Positions 1 to 8,196 of a stretch of 64,000 nucleotides of DNA are shown here, piece by piece. Where the stretch lies: positions 8,756 through 72,755 of the forward strand of contig JAZQJI010000031.1 in assembly GCA_045541475.1 (NCBI GenBank), in the 5' to 3' direction. The position numbers and the translations under genes are program-made. This stretch comes from RGIG3077 sp045541475 (GTDB lineage: Bacteria; Bacillota; Clostridia; Oscillospirales; Ruminococcaceae). Every line of letters begins with the position of its first letter. The stretch's first letter is position 1. The notes below the pieces were generated by a model. The model made no database searches. It had not been told where the DNA came from and saw only the letters and a program-made list of their open reading frames with translations.

Positions 1-475
1 CATCACCGCATTTACAGTATTGATTGTAAGCGTAATATCCGCCGTAAATGCTGTAAGTCAGCCTGATATTGAATTCAACATCGTCTTTATAATGCGGATA
101 GTTTGTAAATATTGTCTCTTTCAGTGAGGCTTCTATTTTAAGCGGCAGCTGTCCTGCACGAGTGCCTGTGAAAATGGTGCTTATAAGGGAATTCTGAGCG
201 CTGTATGCAAAGAAAAGCTTTCTTGCAAAGCCTGCAGGGTCAGTTAATGTTTCTTCTGTGTTATCAAGATTTTTCACAACTTCTGATATCACTTCATTCT
301 CGATTTTATCAGATAAATCGTACACATCGTGATAATAAACATAGAATGTTGATTTGTTTATCTGAGCCTTTTCGCAAAGTTACTTTACTGTAATTTTTTC
401 AAGGGGTTTTCTTGCACGAAGCTCAATAAAAGCGTTGAAAATGCTCCGCTTTGTCTTTTCGACTCTGTAATCCAT
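1..475 (-). pseudogene. TetR/AcrR-family repressor, broken by an in-frame stop; 3' end off the window
   Basis: Reading leftward from ATG at 475 gives a TetR-type N-terminus (start MDYRVEKTKRSIFNAFIEL) whose helix-turn-helix continues as LCEKAQINKSTFYVYYHD. Codon 32, inside the HTH, is TAA (380-382), most simply a GAA-to-TAA change. The frame stays open after the stop to the window edge, including the ligand-domain start, so the gene decayed recently or the base is wrong. No well-spaced restart codon is seen between the stop and the recognition helix. It diverges from the glgB remnant, with a palindromic operator between them, so it probably controlled glgB and/or itself. Confidence 0.8.
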
Positions 476-511
476 AGAGGTTCCCTTTCCGACTGTTTGT
501 GGCAATCGTCG

Positions 512-535
512 GGTTTCCGACAGTTGTCTGAAACC
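512..535. promoter_or_regulatory. Palindromic TetR-type operator
   Basis: A 24-bp near-palindrome has arms GGTTTC-n-GACA and TGTC-n-GAAACC around a 2-bp centre; only the centre and one symmetric pair fail to match. It lies between the divergent TetR gene and glgB and ends 5 bp before the glgB -35 hexamer, where a repressor would block transcription. A looser CCGAC...GTCGG pair (489-493, 508-512) lies beside it. Binding is inferred from position and symmetry. Confidence 0.6.
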
Positions 536-540
536 GATGG

Positions 541-569
541 TTGAAGTCTGTTCTTTTCTATATTATACT
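541..569 (+). promoter_or_regulatory. Promoter of the glgB remnant
   Basis: TTGAAG (541-546), a 17-bp spacer and TATACT (564-569) stand 45 bp before the ATG at 614. The TetR-type palindrome ends just upstream. Confidence 0.6.
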
Positions 570-613
570 ATATTTCAGAGAGAAAAACAACTACTGTCTT
601 TTTGGAGGTTAAT

Positions 614-962
614 ATGGATTACTACGGCTTTTATATAGGAGAAGAATTTGAAGCGTACAAATATCTCGGTGCACACCTTAATGCTGACGGCGTAACCTTC
701 CGTACCTTTGCACCAAACGCTGTCAAGATTTCGGTTATCGGTGAGTTCAACAGTTGGACAGAAACACCGATGAACAAGGTTTATGACGGCAACTTCTGGG
801 AATGCAGTATTACGGGTGCAAAATCGGGAGATATGTACAAGTACCGCATTTACAAAAGACGGCACATTTACCGATCGCTGCGACCCTTACGGCTTTTATG
901 CAGAGCTTCGCCCCGATACCGCTTCAAGAGTTTTTGAGCTTGAGAAGTACAAGTTCAAGGAA
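614..962 (+). pseudogene. glgB: 5' fragment of 1,4-alpha-glucan branching enzyme, frameshifted and truncated
   Basis: The ATG at 614 has GGAGG 5 bp upstream. The product begins like GlgB with its N-terminal CBM48/isoamylase-N module (GVTFRTFAPNAVKISVIGEF, NSWTETPM). Near 855-862 a run of four A looks one base too long: the frame before it ends in YKYRIYK, and the +1 frame continues the protein as DGTFTDRCDPYGFYAELRP. GlgB similarity stops near 960 and an IS3-type transposase fragment follows. About 115 residues of a roughly 600-700-residue enzyme remain and the whole GH13 catalytic domain is missing, so this copy cannot branch glycogen. Confidence 0.85.
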
Positions 963-978
963 AATCATAGCCTACTAA

Positions 979-1368
979 ATCTCTGCAAGGCCGAGCACGC
1001 AACTCATTACTTCCACATTCAAAATGGCACTGGAATCCAGAAAACCAGAAGGTCATCTTGTATTTCATTCAGACCGAGGATACCAATATACTTCTTATAG
1101 TTTCCGAAAGCTACTGATAGAAAAGAATGTGACACAATCCTTCTCAAAGCCCGGAACACCGTATGATAACGGAGTCATGGAATCTTTCTTTTCATCCTTC
1201 AAACAAGAAGAAATATACCGCACCTCCTATCGTTCGTTAGAAGATTGCAAAACGCATATTGCAGATTACATGCAGTTTTATAACGAAAAGCGTCCTCACC
1301 GTGCTAACAATTACAAATCACCAAATCAGACCGAAGAAGCCTATTATAAAAAGAACCCAGCTGTCTAA
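979..1368 (+). mobile_element. IS3-family transposase (OrfB) C-terminal fragment
   Basis: The open frame contains the last two thirds of an IS3-type DDE integrase core: HSDRGYQYTS with the second Asp, then NGVMESFFSSFKQEEIY with the catalytic Glu, and the family's YNEKRPHRANNYKSP. The first catalytic Asp, the N-terminal part and OrfA are absent, and no left inverted repeat is seen. It directly follows the glgB fragment, so a deletion probably started inside or beside a formerly complete IS and ran into glgB. The right IS end is probably between 1369 and about 1470. Not mobile by itself. Confidence 0.85.
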
Positions 1369-1481
1369 TCAGCAGGGTTCAGAAGTCGTTTCTATTTTTG
1401 ATTTTGCTGCCCGATTTCGAGATTTTTGCATAAAAGTGTCCAATCGGTCTATTTTATAAAACCCGCTATTTGGCGATAAAA

Positions 1482-1536
1482 AATAGGAGTCAACTCTCAA
1501 CAGTCCAATTAAACTGTTCAAAAGTTGACTCCTATT
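1482..1536. repeat. Long perfect inverted repeat (hairpin)
   Basis: Arms AATAGGAGTCAACT (1482-1495) and AGTTGACTCCTATT (1523-1536) are perfectly complementary; inner AACAG (1499-1503) and CTGTT (1514-1518) extend the stem. There is no T-run, so it is not a classical terminator. It may be a small repeat or an element end left with the neighbouring IS debris. Confidence 0.7.
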
Positions 1537-1539
1537 CAG

Positions 1540-1561
1540 TTGGTTGCAAAAGGTGGGATTT
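1540..1561. repeat. Partial copy of the tRNA-fMet 3' end
   Basis: TTGGTTGC + 3 bp + AGGTGGGATTT repeats the sequence at 1762-1782, which holds the CCA end and acceptor/T-arm of the initiator tRNA, with aaa in place of gg. A displaced tRNA 3' end is what a tRNA-targeting element leaves behind. The stretch 1562-1730 contains no gene I can recognise; it includes a T-loop-like GGTTCGAATCC at 1704-1714, perhaps from another tRNA remnant. Confidence 0.5.
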
Positions 1562-1731
1562 TCATTGCCCTGTCGAAAGCCATAGTCGCATTGCTTCGCC
1601 AAAAGCTCGCACTGCTTCTTGTTTTCGACCTTGTGCGTGCTCCCTTCATCTGCCGCAGGCAGCGGTCGCACTCCAAGCCCACTCCCTCCTGCGTCGGTCG
1701 TTCGGTTCGAATCCTTGTGTAGCAAAAAGAA

Positions 1732-1758
1732 AAAAACCATCCGAAATGGATGGTTTTT
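1732..1758 (-). terminator. Terminator downstream of tRNA-fMet
   Basis: AAAAACCATCC (1732-1742) pairs with GGATGGTTTTT (1748-1758) around a 5-nt loop. Read on the minus strand it directly follows the CCA end of the tRNA and finishes in a T-run. It could work in both directions. Confidence 0.75.
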
Positions 1759-1762
1759 CTTT

Positions 1763-1840
<78 letters not shown>

Positions 1841-2113
1841 ATATATATTGTGCTAATCTTTCGTAATCAGCAAAAATATTATATCACTTAATTTATTATG
1901 TGTCAAGGATTTTTTTGGTTAATTTTGAAAATTAAAAACAAATCAGCGATTTTCACAAAAATCGTTTTGATATTGTTTTTTTTCAGTTCAAAAGTACTCT
2001 CTAAAACAGTGTATGTAAAAATACACAATATATGTATAATAACTGAAATTTTGAAAAATGAAAACGATATACAAGCGCATTATGCTGATTTTGGATAATT
2101 TTCTGAAAACATC

Positions 2114-2142
2114 ATGACATTTGCTGTAAAATGTGGTATAAT
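2114..2142 (+). promoter_or_regulatory. Promoter of the phosphofructokinase gene
   Basis: ATGACA (2114-2119), 17 bp, TATAAT (2137-2142); the start codon is 32 bp downstream. The preceding 1841-2110 is AT-rich and holds no recognisable gene. Confidence 0.65.
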
Positions 2143-2174
2143 AATTCAAAAGAATTACATAACGAGGTGTTTTG

Positions 2175-3377
2175 ATGAATATTGTTGTTGCACAATCCGG
2201 TGGACCTACCTGCGCTATAAATGCATCACTGTTGGGTGTTATCAAGCAGGCGCTCAAAACCGACGAAATCGACGCTATTTTTGGTTCACTTAATGGTATT
2301 GAAGGTGTTATTTCTGATAATCTCGTAAATTTGCGTAGTATTGTTCGCACTAACGAGGATATTGAAATTCTACGACAAACACCGTCAACTGTGCTTGGCT
2401 CATGCAGATATAAGCTGCCTGATTTTTGTGATGATAACAGCGTTTACGAAAGAATTACTGCTTGCCTCAAACGCCACAGAATAGGCGTTTTTATCTATAT
2501 CGGCGGTAATGATTCAATGGATACTGTTATGAAATTATCAAAATATTTTATTGATAATTCTATTGATATTAAAGTAATTGGTGTGCCCAAAACGATAGAT
2601 AACGACCTTTGCGTTACCGACCACACTCCCGGTTTTGGCTCAGCTGCAAAATATGTAGCAACTACTGTCAGTGAAATTGCAAGTGATAGCTCTGTATACA
2701 GTATAAGCTCGGTTACTATTATTGAAATAATGGGACGACACGCAGGCTGGCTTACAGCTTCGGCAAGTGTTTTGCGTGCCAACGGTGATGAAGCACCTCA
2801 TTTAATTTATTTGCCTGAGGTAGAATTTTCTGCTGAAAAATTTATTGAAGATGTCCGCAATGAAATGGCAAAGCATAAAGCAGTGATTGTTTGTGTTTCC
2901 GAAGGTGTTTCTTTGCAGAATGCAGGTGATTATCGTTCAGGCTCGGTAGATAATTTCGGACATGAATATCTTTCGGGCGTGGGTAAATATCTTGAAAGCC
3001 TTGTTGCTAAGGAAATAGGCTGTAAGGTGCGTTCTGTTGAACTTAACGTAATGCAGCGTTGTTCATCACATATCTGTTCCAAAACGGATATCGACGAGGC
3101 TGAGGAAATCGGTGCAAAGGGCCTTTTGGCTGCCCTTAATGGCGAAACAGGTAAGGTTATGGTTTTTAAAAGGGTTTGCAATGCACCGTATACAGTTGAT
3201 GTTGAATCTGCTGATGTAAGTTTGGTTGCAAATAAGGAGAAATTCTTGCCGCGTGAATGGATTAATGATAGGGGAAATAACGTCAGAGATGATGCCGTAC
3301 ATTATTTTCTGCCACTTATCAGCGGTGAGCTTAACATAATTATGCAAAACGGTATTCCCAGAAGATTTAAACTTTGA
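2175..3377 (+). CDS. pfp: 6-phosphofructokinase, probably PPi-dependent
   Basis: A 400-aa phosphofructokinase-fold enzyme of glycolysis, converting fructose-6-P to the 1,6-bisphosphate in the cytoplasm. Motifs in order: AQSGGPTCAINASL phosphate loop, IGGNDSMDT, and VPKTIDNDL. Lys in PKTIDND, rather than Gly in PGTIDND, together with an acidic residue after GGN, is the pattern of PPi-using enzymes. Asn replaces Asp in the usual GGDD. MGRHAGWL is the conserved substrate loop. The ATG at 2175 is chosen because ACGAGGTG is 5-6 bp upstream; an in-frame TTG just before it is poorly placed. Phosphoryl-donor choice is inferred, not proven. Confidence 0.9.
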   Translation: MNIVVAQSGGPTCAINASLLGVIKQALKTDEIDAIFGSLNGIEGVISDNLVNLRSIVRTNEDIEILRQTPSTVLGSCRYKLPDFCDDNSVYERITACLKRHRIGVFIYIGGNDSMDTVMKLSKYFIDNSIDIKVIGVPKTIDNDLCVTDHTPGFGSAAKYVATTVSEIASDSSVYSISSVTIIEIMGRHAGWLTASASVLRANGDEAPHLIYLPEVEFSAEKFIEDVRNEMAKHKAVIVCVSEGVSLQNAGDYRSGSVDNFGHEYLSGVGKYLESLVAKEIGCKVRSVELNVMQRCSSHICSKTDIDEAEEIGAKGLLAALNGETGKVMVFKRVCNAPYTVDVESADVSLVANKEKFLPREWINDRGNNVRDDAVHYFLPLISGELNIIMQNGIPRRFKL

Positions 3378-3392
3378 TGTGTGAATAAATGC

Positions 3393-3420
3393 GGCGGTAA
3401 GTTTTTTACCGCCGTTTTTC
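3393..3420 (+). terminator. Terminator of pfp
   Basis: CGGCGGTAA (3393-3401) pairs with TTACCGCCG (3407-3415), followed by TTTTT. Confidence 0.9.
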
Positions 3421-3473
3421 GTTTTTTATACAAATTTAGCGTCAGTTTTGTCGTATTTTCGGATATTTGTCTA

Positions 3474-3502
3474 TTGCATAAAATGCTAAATAATGTTAAA
3501 AT
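3474..3502 (+). promoter_or_regulatory. Promoter of the PII-like/antiporter operon
   Basis: TTGCAT, a 17-bp spacer and TAAAAT (3497-3502), 42 bp before the ATG at 3544. Confidence 0.5.
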
Positions 3503-3543
3503 TCTAATGTTGCTAAAAACAGTAAGTTTTAGGAGGAAAGTGT

Positions 3544-3903
3544 ATGAAACTTTTTGTACTTGTATTAAACCGCACATCAAAGCTTGATGAGCTTATGACA
3601 GCATTTGCAAAAGAAAAAATTTGTGGCGCAACTATACTTGAAAGTATCGGTATGGCACGTGAACTTTACGGTTCGCATCATCAGGAAGAAGAAATACCAT
3701 TTTTCGGATATATCAGAAAATACTTGCAGGAGGAACGCCATTCAACCAGCAAAACAATTCTTACCGTTATGCCCGATGAACAGGTTGAGGTGGCTGCAAA
3801 AATAGTTGAGGAAGTTGTCGGCAGCTTTGATAAGCCCGATACGGGAATTATGTTCACCGTTCCGATTGATTTTGCAAGAGGAAAGGGACTGTATAAAGAA
3901 TGA
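3544..3903 (+). CDS. PII-like signal protein linked to a cation:proton antiporter
   Basis: This 119-aa protein has the PII ferredoxin-like plan: beta strand MKLFVLVLNRT, helix, GATILESIGMARELYGS, a T-loop-like stretch around residues 42-60 (EEEIPFFGYIRKYLQEER), then a second beta-alpha unit and a VPIDFARG end. It lacks the GlnB uridylylation Tyr context and is not GlnB/GlnK. The start has AGGAGG 5 bp upstream. Its last codon overlaps the antiporter ATG by 4 bp, so the two are translationally coupled. By analogy with other PII-like proteins paired with transporters, it probably binds a small nucleotide and gates the antiporter; this is inference. Confidence 0.75.
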   Translation: MKLFVLVLNRTSKLDELMTAFAKEKICGATILESIGMARELYGSHHQEEEIPFFGYIRKYLQEERHSTSKTILTVMPDEQVEVAAKIVEEVVGSFDKPDTGIMFTVPIDFARGKGLYKE

Positions 3904-5072
3904 GTATTCTGTTTTATATAGGCATTATGCTCGTTTGCGGACTTACATTCGGCAGACTTGTTAAGCTTATAGGGTTGCCCAACGTAACGGGATATCTTAT
4001 TGCTGGTTTGCTTTTAGGTCCGTATATTACGGGAATAATCAGTGAGCAGAATGTCGAAAATATTAGTATTGTGTCGGATATGGCGCTTGCATTTATTGCA
4101 ATGTCAATCGGCTCTGAATTTCGCTTATCGTATTTCAAGCGTGTTGGCGCAGCTCCCATAGTAATTGCCATACTCGAAGGTATGTTTGCTGTTATCTTCG
4201 TATTTCTCGGATTTTTAGCCGCAGGCTGCGAATTGCCTTTTGCCATGGTAATCAGTGCTATTGCAGCGGCAACAGCTCCTGCATCAACAATTATGGTTAT
4301 CAGGCAATATAACGCAAAAGGCCCTGTCAGCGAAACTTTGTTAAGTGTTGCCGCTCTTGATGATGCCGTAGCATTGATTGCTTTCGGTTTTTCCGTAACC
4401 ATTGCAAAGATGATTAACTCAGGCGGCGGACAGAATATATTGCTTTCAATTCTGCAGCCCGTGTGGGAAGTATTGCTTTCGCTTATAATCGGTGCGGCAC
4501 TTGCATTTGTTATGCTTGTACCGATGAGGTTTTTCAAAAAACGTTCCAACAGACTTTGCATATCAATTGCGTTTATATTCATAGCAAATTCTCTTGCTGA
4601 ATATTTCGGTGCATCAGCACTTTTAACCTGCATGATGTTCGGCGCAGTTCTTGCTAATATCACAGAGCAATCTGATATGATTTTTTCCGTTACCGATTCT
4701 ATCACGCCGCCGATATATATGCTGTTTTTCGTTATTTCCGGCGCACAGCTTAATATAAGTATAATTACTTCAATTGGTGTACTTGGTGTAATTTATCTCG
4801 TTACGAGAGTGATTGGTAAATTCTTTGGTGCTTGGCTTGGTGCAGTTATTTGCAAATCACCCAAAAGTGTTAAAAAATATCTTGGCTTTACGCTTATACC
4901 GCAGGAAGGCGTGGCGATAGGTCTTTCGCTTGTTGCGGTTAGCGTTGTGCCTGATTATGCTGATAAAATCAGAGCAATCATACTTTGCGCTACCATGATT
5001 TACGAACTTACCGGCCCCGTTATTTCAAAAATAACTCTTGAAAAAGCAGGGGAGATTGAAACCGCAAAATAA
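3900..5072 (+). CDS. CPA2-type monovalent cation:proton antiporter
   Basis: A 390-aa polytopic membrane protein of about 12 helices, starting MSILFYIGIMLVCGLTFGRL with the family's GLPNVTGYLIAGLLLGP. The ion-binding helix reads ALDDAVALIAFG; the Asp-Asp pair is the hallmark of electrogenic CPA2 exchangers. TAPASTIMVI precedes it as in KefB/NapA relatives. There is no C-terminal TrkA-N/RCK domain, and the separate PII-like protein encoded with a 4-bp overlap upstream may supply regulation. Its likely role is Na+ or K+ export and pH homeostasis. The ion is not deducible. Confidence 0.85.
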   Translation: MSILFYIGIMLVCGLTFGRLVKLIGLPNVTGYLIAGLLLGPYITGIISEQNVENISIVSDMALAFIAMSIGSEFRLSYFKRVGAAPIVIAILEGMFAVIFVFLGFLAAGCELPFAMVISAIAAATAPASTIMVIRQYNAKGPVSETLLSVAALDDAVALIAFGFSVTIAKMINSGGGQNILLSILQPVWEVLLSLIIGAALAFVMLVPMRFFKKRSNRLCISIAFIFIANSLAEYFGASALLTCMMFGAVLANITEQSDMIFSVTDSITPPIYMLFFVISGAQLNISIITSIGVLGVIYLVTRVIGKFFGAWLGAVICKSPKSVKKYLGFTLIPQEGVAIGLSLVAVSVVPDYADKIRAIILCATMIYELTGPVISKITLEKAGEIETAK

Positions 5073-5091
5073 TTCTTTAATACATAAATAA

Positions 5092-5127
5092 GCACCGCAG
5101 AAATTTACTTTCTGCGGTGCTTGTTTT
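5092..5127. terminator. Bidirectional terminator between convergent genes
   Basis: GCACCGCAGAAA (5092-5103) pairs perfectly with TTTCTGCGGTGC (5109-5120); T-rich on the plus side. It serves the antiporter operon and could also stop the leftward dockerin gene. Confidence 0.85.
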
Positions 5128-5144
5128 TTGCGTAGCAATAGGTT

Positions 5145-7940
5145 TTAGGAAATAACGCCTATTTCCTTCCAAATGCCAATATATTTATCCATATCGGAAA
5201 TATCGGCAGGATAGTTTGATTTGGTTGATGCAAACATAGCAGCATTAGCAGCGTCCTTTGTATCAATTGCAGTATCGTTGTTTATATCCGATACAAGCTT
5301 TGCAAGATAATCATTAATAGCTGACATAACGGGCGGAGTATCTCCGCTGATAGCTTTTTCGCTCGCATATTTTGCCATTAAAGCGGCATCCTTTGTGTCA
5401 ATAACATTGTCAAGGTTTGCGTCACCACGCATTGCAATGTTTACATCAAGCTTGCCGATTTCTTTTGCAGTGCCATTTGCTTCATAAACGGTTCCCATGG
5501 TGATTATATCAAGCAGACCGTCAGAGTCAATGTTTTTGTCAAAATACTTTGCAATTGTGTATATCAGATATTCTTCAAAGCTTGCGGTATCGTCAATTGA
5601 ATATCCGATTGAAAAAGTAGTGCTTGGGTTGCCTGCATTGTATTCGGTAAAATACACGTTGTAAGGTGAAATCGTGCCATTTTCATCAAGATTTAAATCA
5701 ATATTGTAATTTGGGCTTAATGTATTACCGGTACGATATGAAAATAAAACCCAATTGTTTGAAGATTCCTTGTATGAACGTATGTAAACGTAAGCGGAAG
5801 CATGGGGCATTTGCGCTGTGTCATCAGCCATAAACGAAGTTTCTATATCAAAATCAGCAAACTCATCCGTAGCAAAAACATTTTTAACTTCAATACATAT
5901 TGTGGGCTGGATTTTTATAAGCTTGCCAGTTTTGGAAATTGTTGCCTTATCAAGCGTGCCCAATATTCCGTCTTCGTTTTCAGCAACCCATAAATCAGTA
6001 TCGGTATAATTCAGCGAAACTTTTTCTACATTGTAAATGTAAGCCGATTTTATATTTACTCTGCTGTCATCAAAAGTTACATAGGGCACGTCTATGCCGA
6101 AGCCGACTGTTTTTATATCTATTACGGAGTTTTCTATTTGCAATACGGATTCAATATAGGCAGGATTGCTTTGGTTTGTTGCTACAAATCCTGAAGCGTT
6201 GTTGCCGTTGGCATTAACAACCGAATCAATGATAGTAATATTATCATCAGAGCTGAATAAGTATTTTTCGTATTCGCAGATAATGTCACAGCCGGTAAAC
6301 ATAAATCCACTGTATTCGGTCGAACCGGCATCAAACATAAAATAATCAATAGGGTAGGGGATGTTGAATTTGCTTGTCCTTATGCCTGCATTAGTAGCAG
6401 TAAATCCACCGATTTCTGCATCTGTATTAACAGCATTTACGGTGATATCGCAGTCGTCAAAATCAATTATATCTACTATAAGTACATCGCCTTTTGCAAC
6501 GCTGTTGCCAAATGTGCAGTTAACTTTGTCGTTCATTGTGCTGTAAGCGCTTACAGTATTTCCGAAAATGGCGTAGGTATCATCAACAGTATCAGAATCA
6601 TCACCGAAATTGACATTCCACTGATTATTATATCCGCCGTATAAATCACCCTTGATAATATAGGCATTGTTAAAGCCTGTGCCTATATTTATGGTAAATG
6701 TACCGTTGCGTGTCTGAATTATTCTCGAACCTTCGTAATCTTGCTGAATAAAACTAAAGGCATACACATCAGTATTGTCGCCGCTAACATTGTAGTTAAC
6801 CAAGCAGCTTTCAAGCATTGTATTTGTATCAATCGCATTTACAAGATAAACAGTATCATTTGTGTGGTGTACGTTTGCGTTGATCTCACAATTATTAAAG
6901 CTAAGTGTACCGTTGTTATAACCGCTGAATATATGCGTTTCAAGAAGGTTATCTGTTTCTTCGTTGTTTATTACATCAATGTCAAATGTATCATTGGAGA
7001 AGGTAGCGTTTGAAGCTGAAAACGGCACAACGTATAATTCATGGCTCTCGTTTGATGTGTATTCGTAAACAGCGTTGTAAGTACAATCTGTTGAAGTTAC
7101 GGTTACACCGCTGCCTGCTGATAACAGACTGTAAACTCTGTTAGTATCGTAAATGCTGTATTTAGGTACGCAATCAATATCAAATGCACAATTGTTAAGC
7201 ACTGCTTCATATTCTAAATCCAGCATTCCAATTGATAAAACAATTATTGGATGATTTACTGTATCTTCATTATTTTCAACAGTAAAGTTCAAGTTTTCTG
7301 CATTGATTGTACCAAGCTGCATTGCAGTATCAAGAATGTTGTTAGTAGTTATATCACAATTGGAAATATCAAGAGTAAATGTTGATATACCGTATTCCGA
7401 ACCGTTAATATCTATTGATAAATCGCTGATTGTAACAGATGAGGTTTCAGGCAGCACCCAATCACTTGTGTTATGTGAATATGCACTTATAGCCTGGTCG
7501 GAATGAATATGCTTATTGGTGATGTTAAGTTTATCTGTTTCCTTATCGGTTCCGTATATATTCAATGTGGCATTGTTGATTGAAAGAGCATCGTAAATGC
7601 TTCCGCCGTATGAAGGTTGGTTGTCGTTGGTGTTGCTGATGCTGTTTTCACCGATTACCTCAACGTTGAATACGGGACAGGTATATTCCGTTTCGGAAAC
7701 AGTAGTAAAATTATCAAAATAAATCGCTGTGGAATTATAACCGTTAAGCGTTAATGTAGTTGTTTCGTGGTTCCACGTCCAGCCATTACCCTCAAGGGTT
7801 TGCGTTGCAATGTATTCTTGACCGCCAATATACAAATACCATTCTGTATCTGCTGATACAGCAGCTTCAGTACATATTGCAAGTCCCGCTGAAGAAACCG
7901 CAATTGCAGCACAAGCTGTTATTAATTTTTTTAACTTCAT
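5145..7940 (-). CDS. Large secreted protein with C-terminal type I dockerin
   Basis: A 931-aa exported protein. Residues 1-30 are a signal peptide (MKLKKLITACAAIAVSS). About 800 residues follow, rich in Asn, Asp, Thr and beta-strand-like turns (for example TTLTLNGYNSTAIYFDN, SFNNCEINANVH), suggesting a repetitive beta-helix fold; no catalytic motif is recognised. Residues about 834-905 form a dockerin: RGDANLDNVIDTKDAALMAK and DINNDTAIDTKDAANAAMF are the two Ca-binding, EF-hand-like repeats. It should dock onto a cohesin-bearing scaffoldin or surface protein outside the cell. GGGAGG lies 8 bp before the ATG. No cohesin is encoded in this window. Confidence 0.85.
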   Translation of the reverse strand: MKLKKLITACAAIAVSSAGLAICTEAAVSADTEWYLYIGGQEYIATQTLEGNGWTWNHETTTLTLNGYNSTAIYFDNFTTVSETEYTCPVFNVEVIGENSISNTNDNQPSYGGSIYDALSINNATLNIYGTDKETDKLNITNKHIHSDQAISAYSHNTSDWVLPETSSVTISDLSIDINGSEYGISTFTLDISNCDITTNNILDTAMQLGTINAENLNFTVENNEDTVNHPIIVLSIGMLDLEYEAVLNNCAFDIDCVPKYSIYDTNRVYSLLSAGSGVTVTSTDCTYNAVYEYTSNESHELYVVPFSASNATFSNDTFDIDVINNEETDNLLETHIFSGYNNGTLSFNNCEINANVHHTNDTVYLVNAIDTNTMLESCLVNYNVSGDNTDVYAFSFIQQDYEGSRIIQTRNGTFTINIGTGFNNAYIIKGDLYGGYNNQWNVNFGDDSDTVDDTYAIFGNTVSAYSTMNDKVNCTFGNSVAKGDVLIVDIIDFDDCDITVNAVNTDAEIGGFTATNAGIRTSKFNIPYPIDYFMFDAGSTEYSGFMFTGCDIICEYEKYLFSSDDNITIIDSVVNANGNNASGFVATNQSNPAYIESVLQIENSVIDIKTVGFGIDVPYVTFDDSRVNIKSAYIYNVEKVSLNYTDTDLWVAENEDGILGTLDKATISKTGKLIKIQPTICIEVKNVFATDEFADFDIETSFMADDTAQMPHASAYVYIRSYKESSNNWVLFSYRTGNTLSPNYNIDLNLDENGTISPYNVYFTEYNAGNPSTTFSIGYSIDDTASFEEYLIYTIAKYFDKNIDSDGLLDIITMGTVYEANGTAKEIGKLDVNIAMRGDANLDNVIDTKDAALMAKYASEKAISGDTPPVMSAINDYLAKLVSDINNDTAIDTKDAANAAMFASTKSNYPADISDMDKYIGIWKEIGVIS

Positions 7941-7988
7941 TCGTTTATCCTCCCATTACCGAATATTGTGCATATTTGTTACCAATAA

Positions 7989-8017
7989 ATATTACCATAA
8001 AGTTAAGTGTTTGTCAA
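7989..8017 (-). promoter_or_regulatory. Promoter of the dockerin protein gene
   Basis: On the minus strand TTGACA (8012-8017), 17 bp, TAATAT (7989-7994); about 50 bp of leader precede the ATG at 7940. Confidence 0.75.
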
Positions 8018-8049
8018 CGCAATTGGAAGATACGGTGTGCATACCTTAG

Positions 8050-8081
8050 TGATAAATGTTATATTTGTATAACATTTATCA
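8050..8081. repeat. Perfect 14-bp inverted repeat between divergent promoters
   Basis: TGATAAATGTTATA (8050-8063) and TATAACATTTATCA (8068-8081) flank a 4-bp loop. It lies between the leftward dockerin-gene promoter and the rightward promoter at 8122. No T-run follows on either strand, so an operator is more likely than a terminator. Confidence 0.7.
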
Positions 8082-8121
8082 AAAGTTTAAAATATCTTAA
8101 TTTTTCACAAAAAATATTTAC

Positions 8122-8150
8122 TTGAAGTTAAAGCTTTTTGGTGATATAAT
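8122..8150 (+). promoter_or_regulatory. Promoter of the 80-aa protein gene
   Basis: TTGAAG (8122-8127), 17 bp, TATAAT (8145-8150). Confidence 0.7.
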
Positions 8151-8196
8151 CTTAACAAGGTGGTAAAACACCAATTTATTGACGGAGGATAATCCA

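Noticed and set aside
3914..4705. 263-codon open frame on the minus strand
   Set aside because: It is the antisense shadow of the antiporter gene, which has clear family motifs and codon use.
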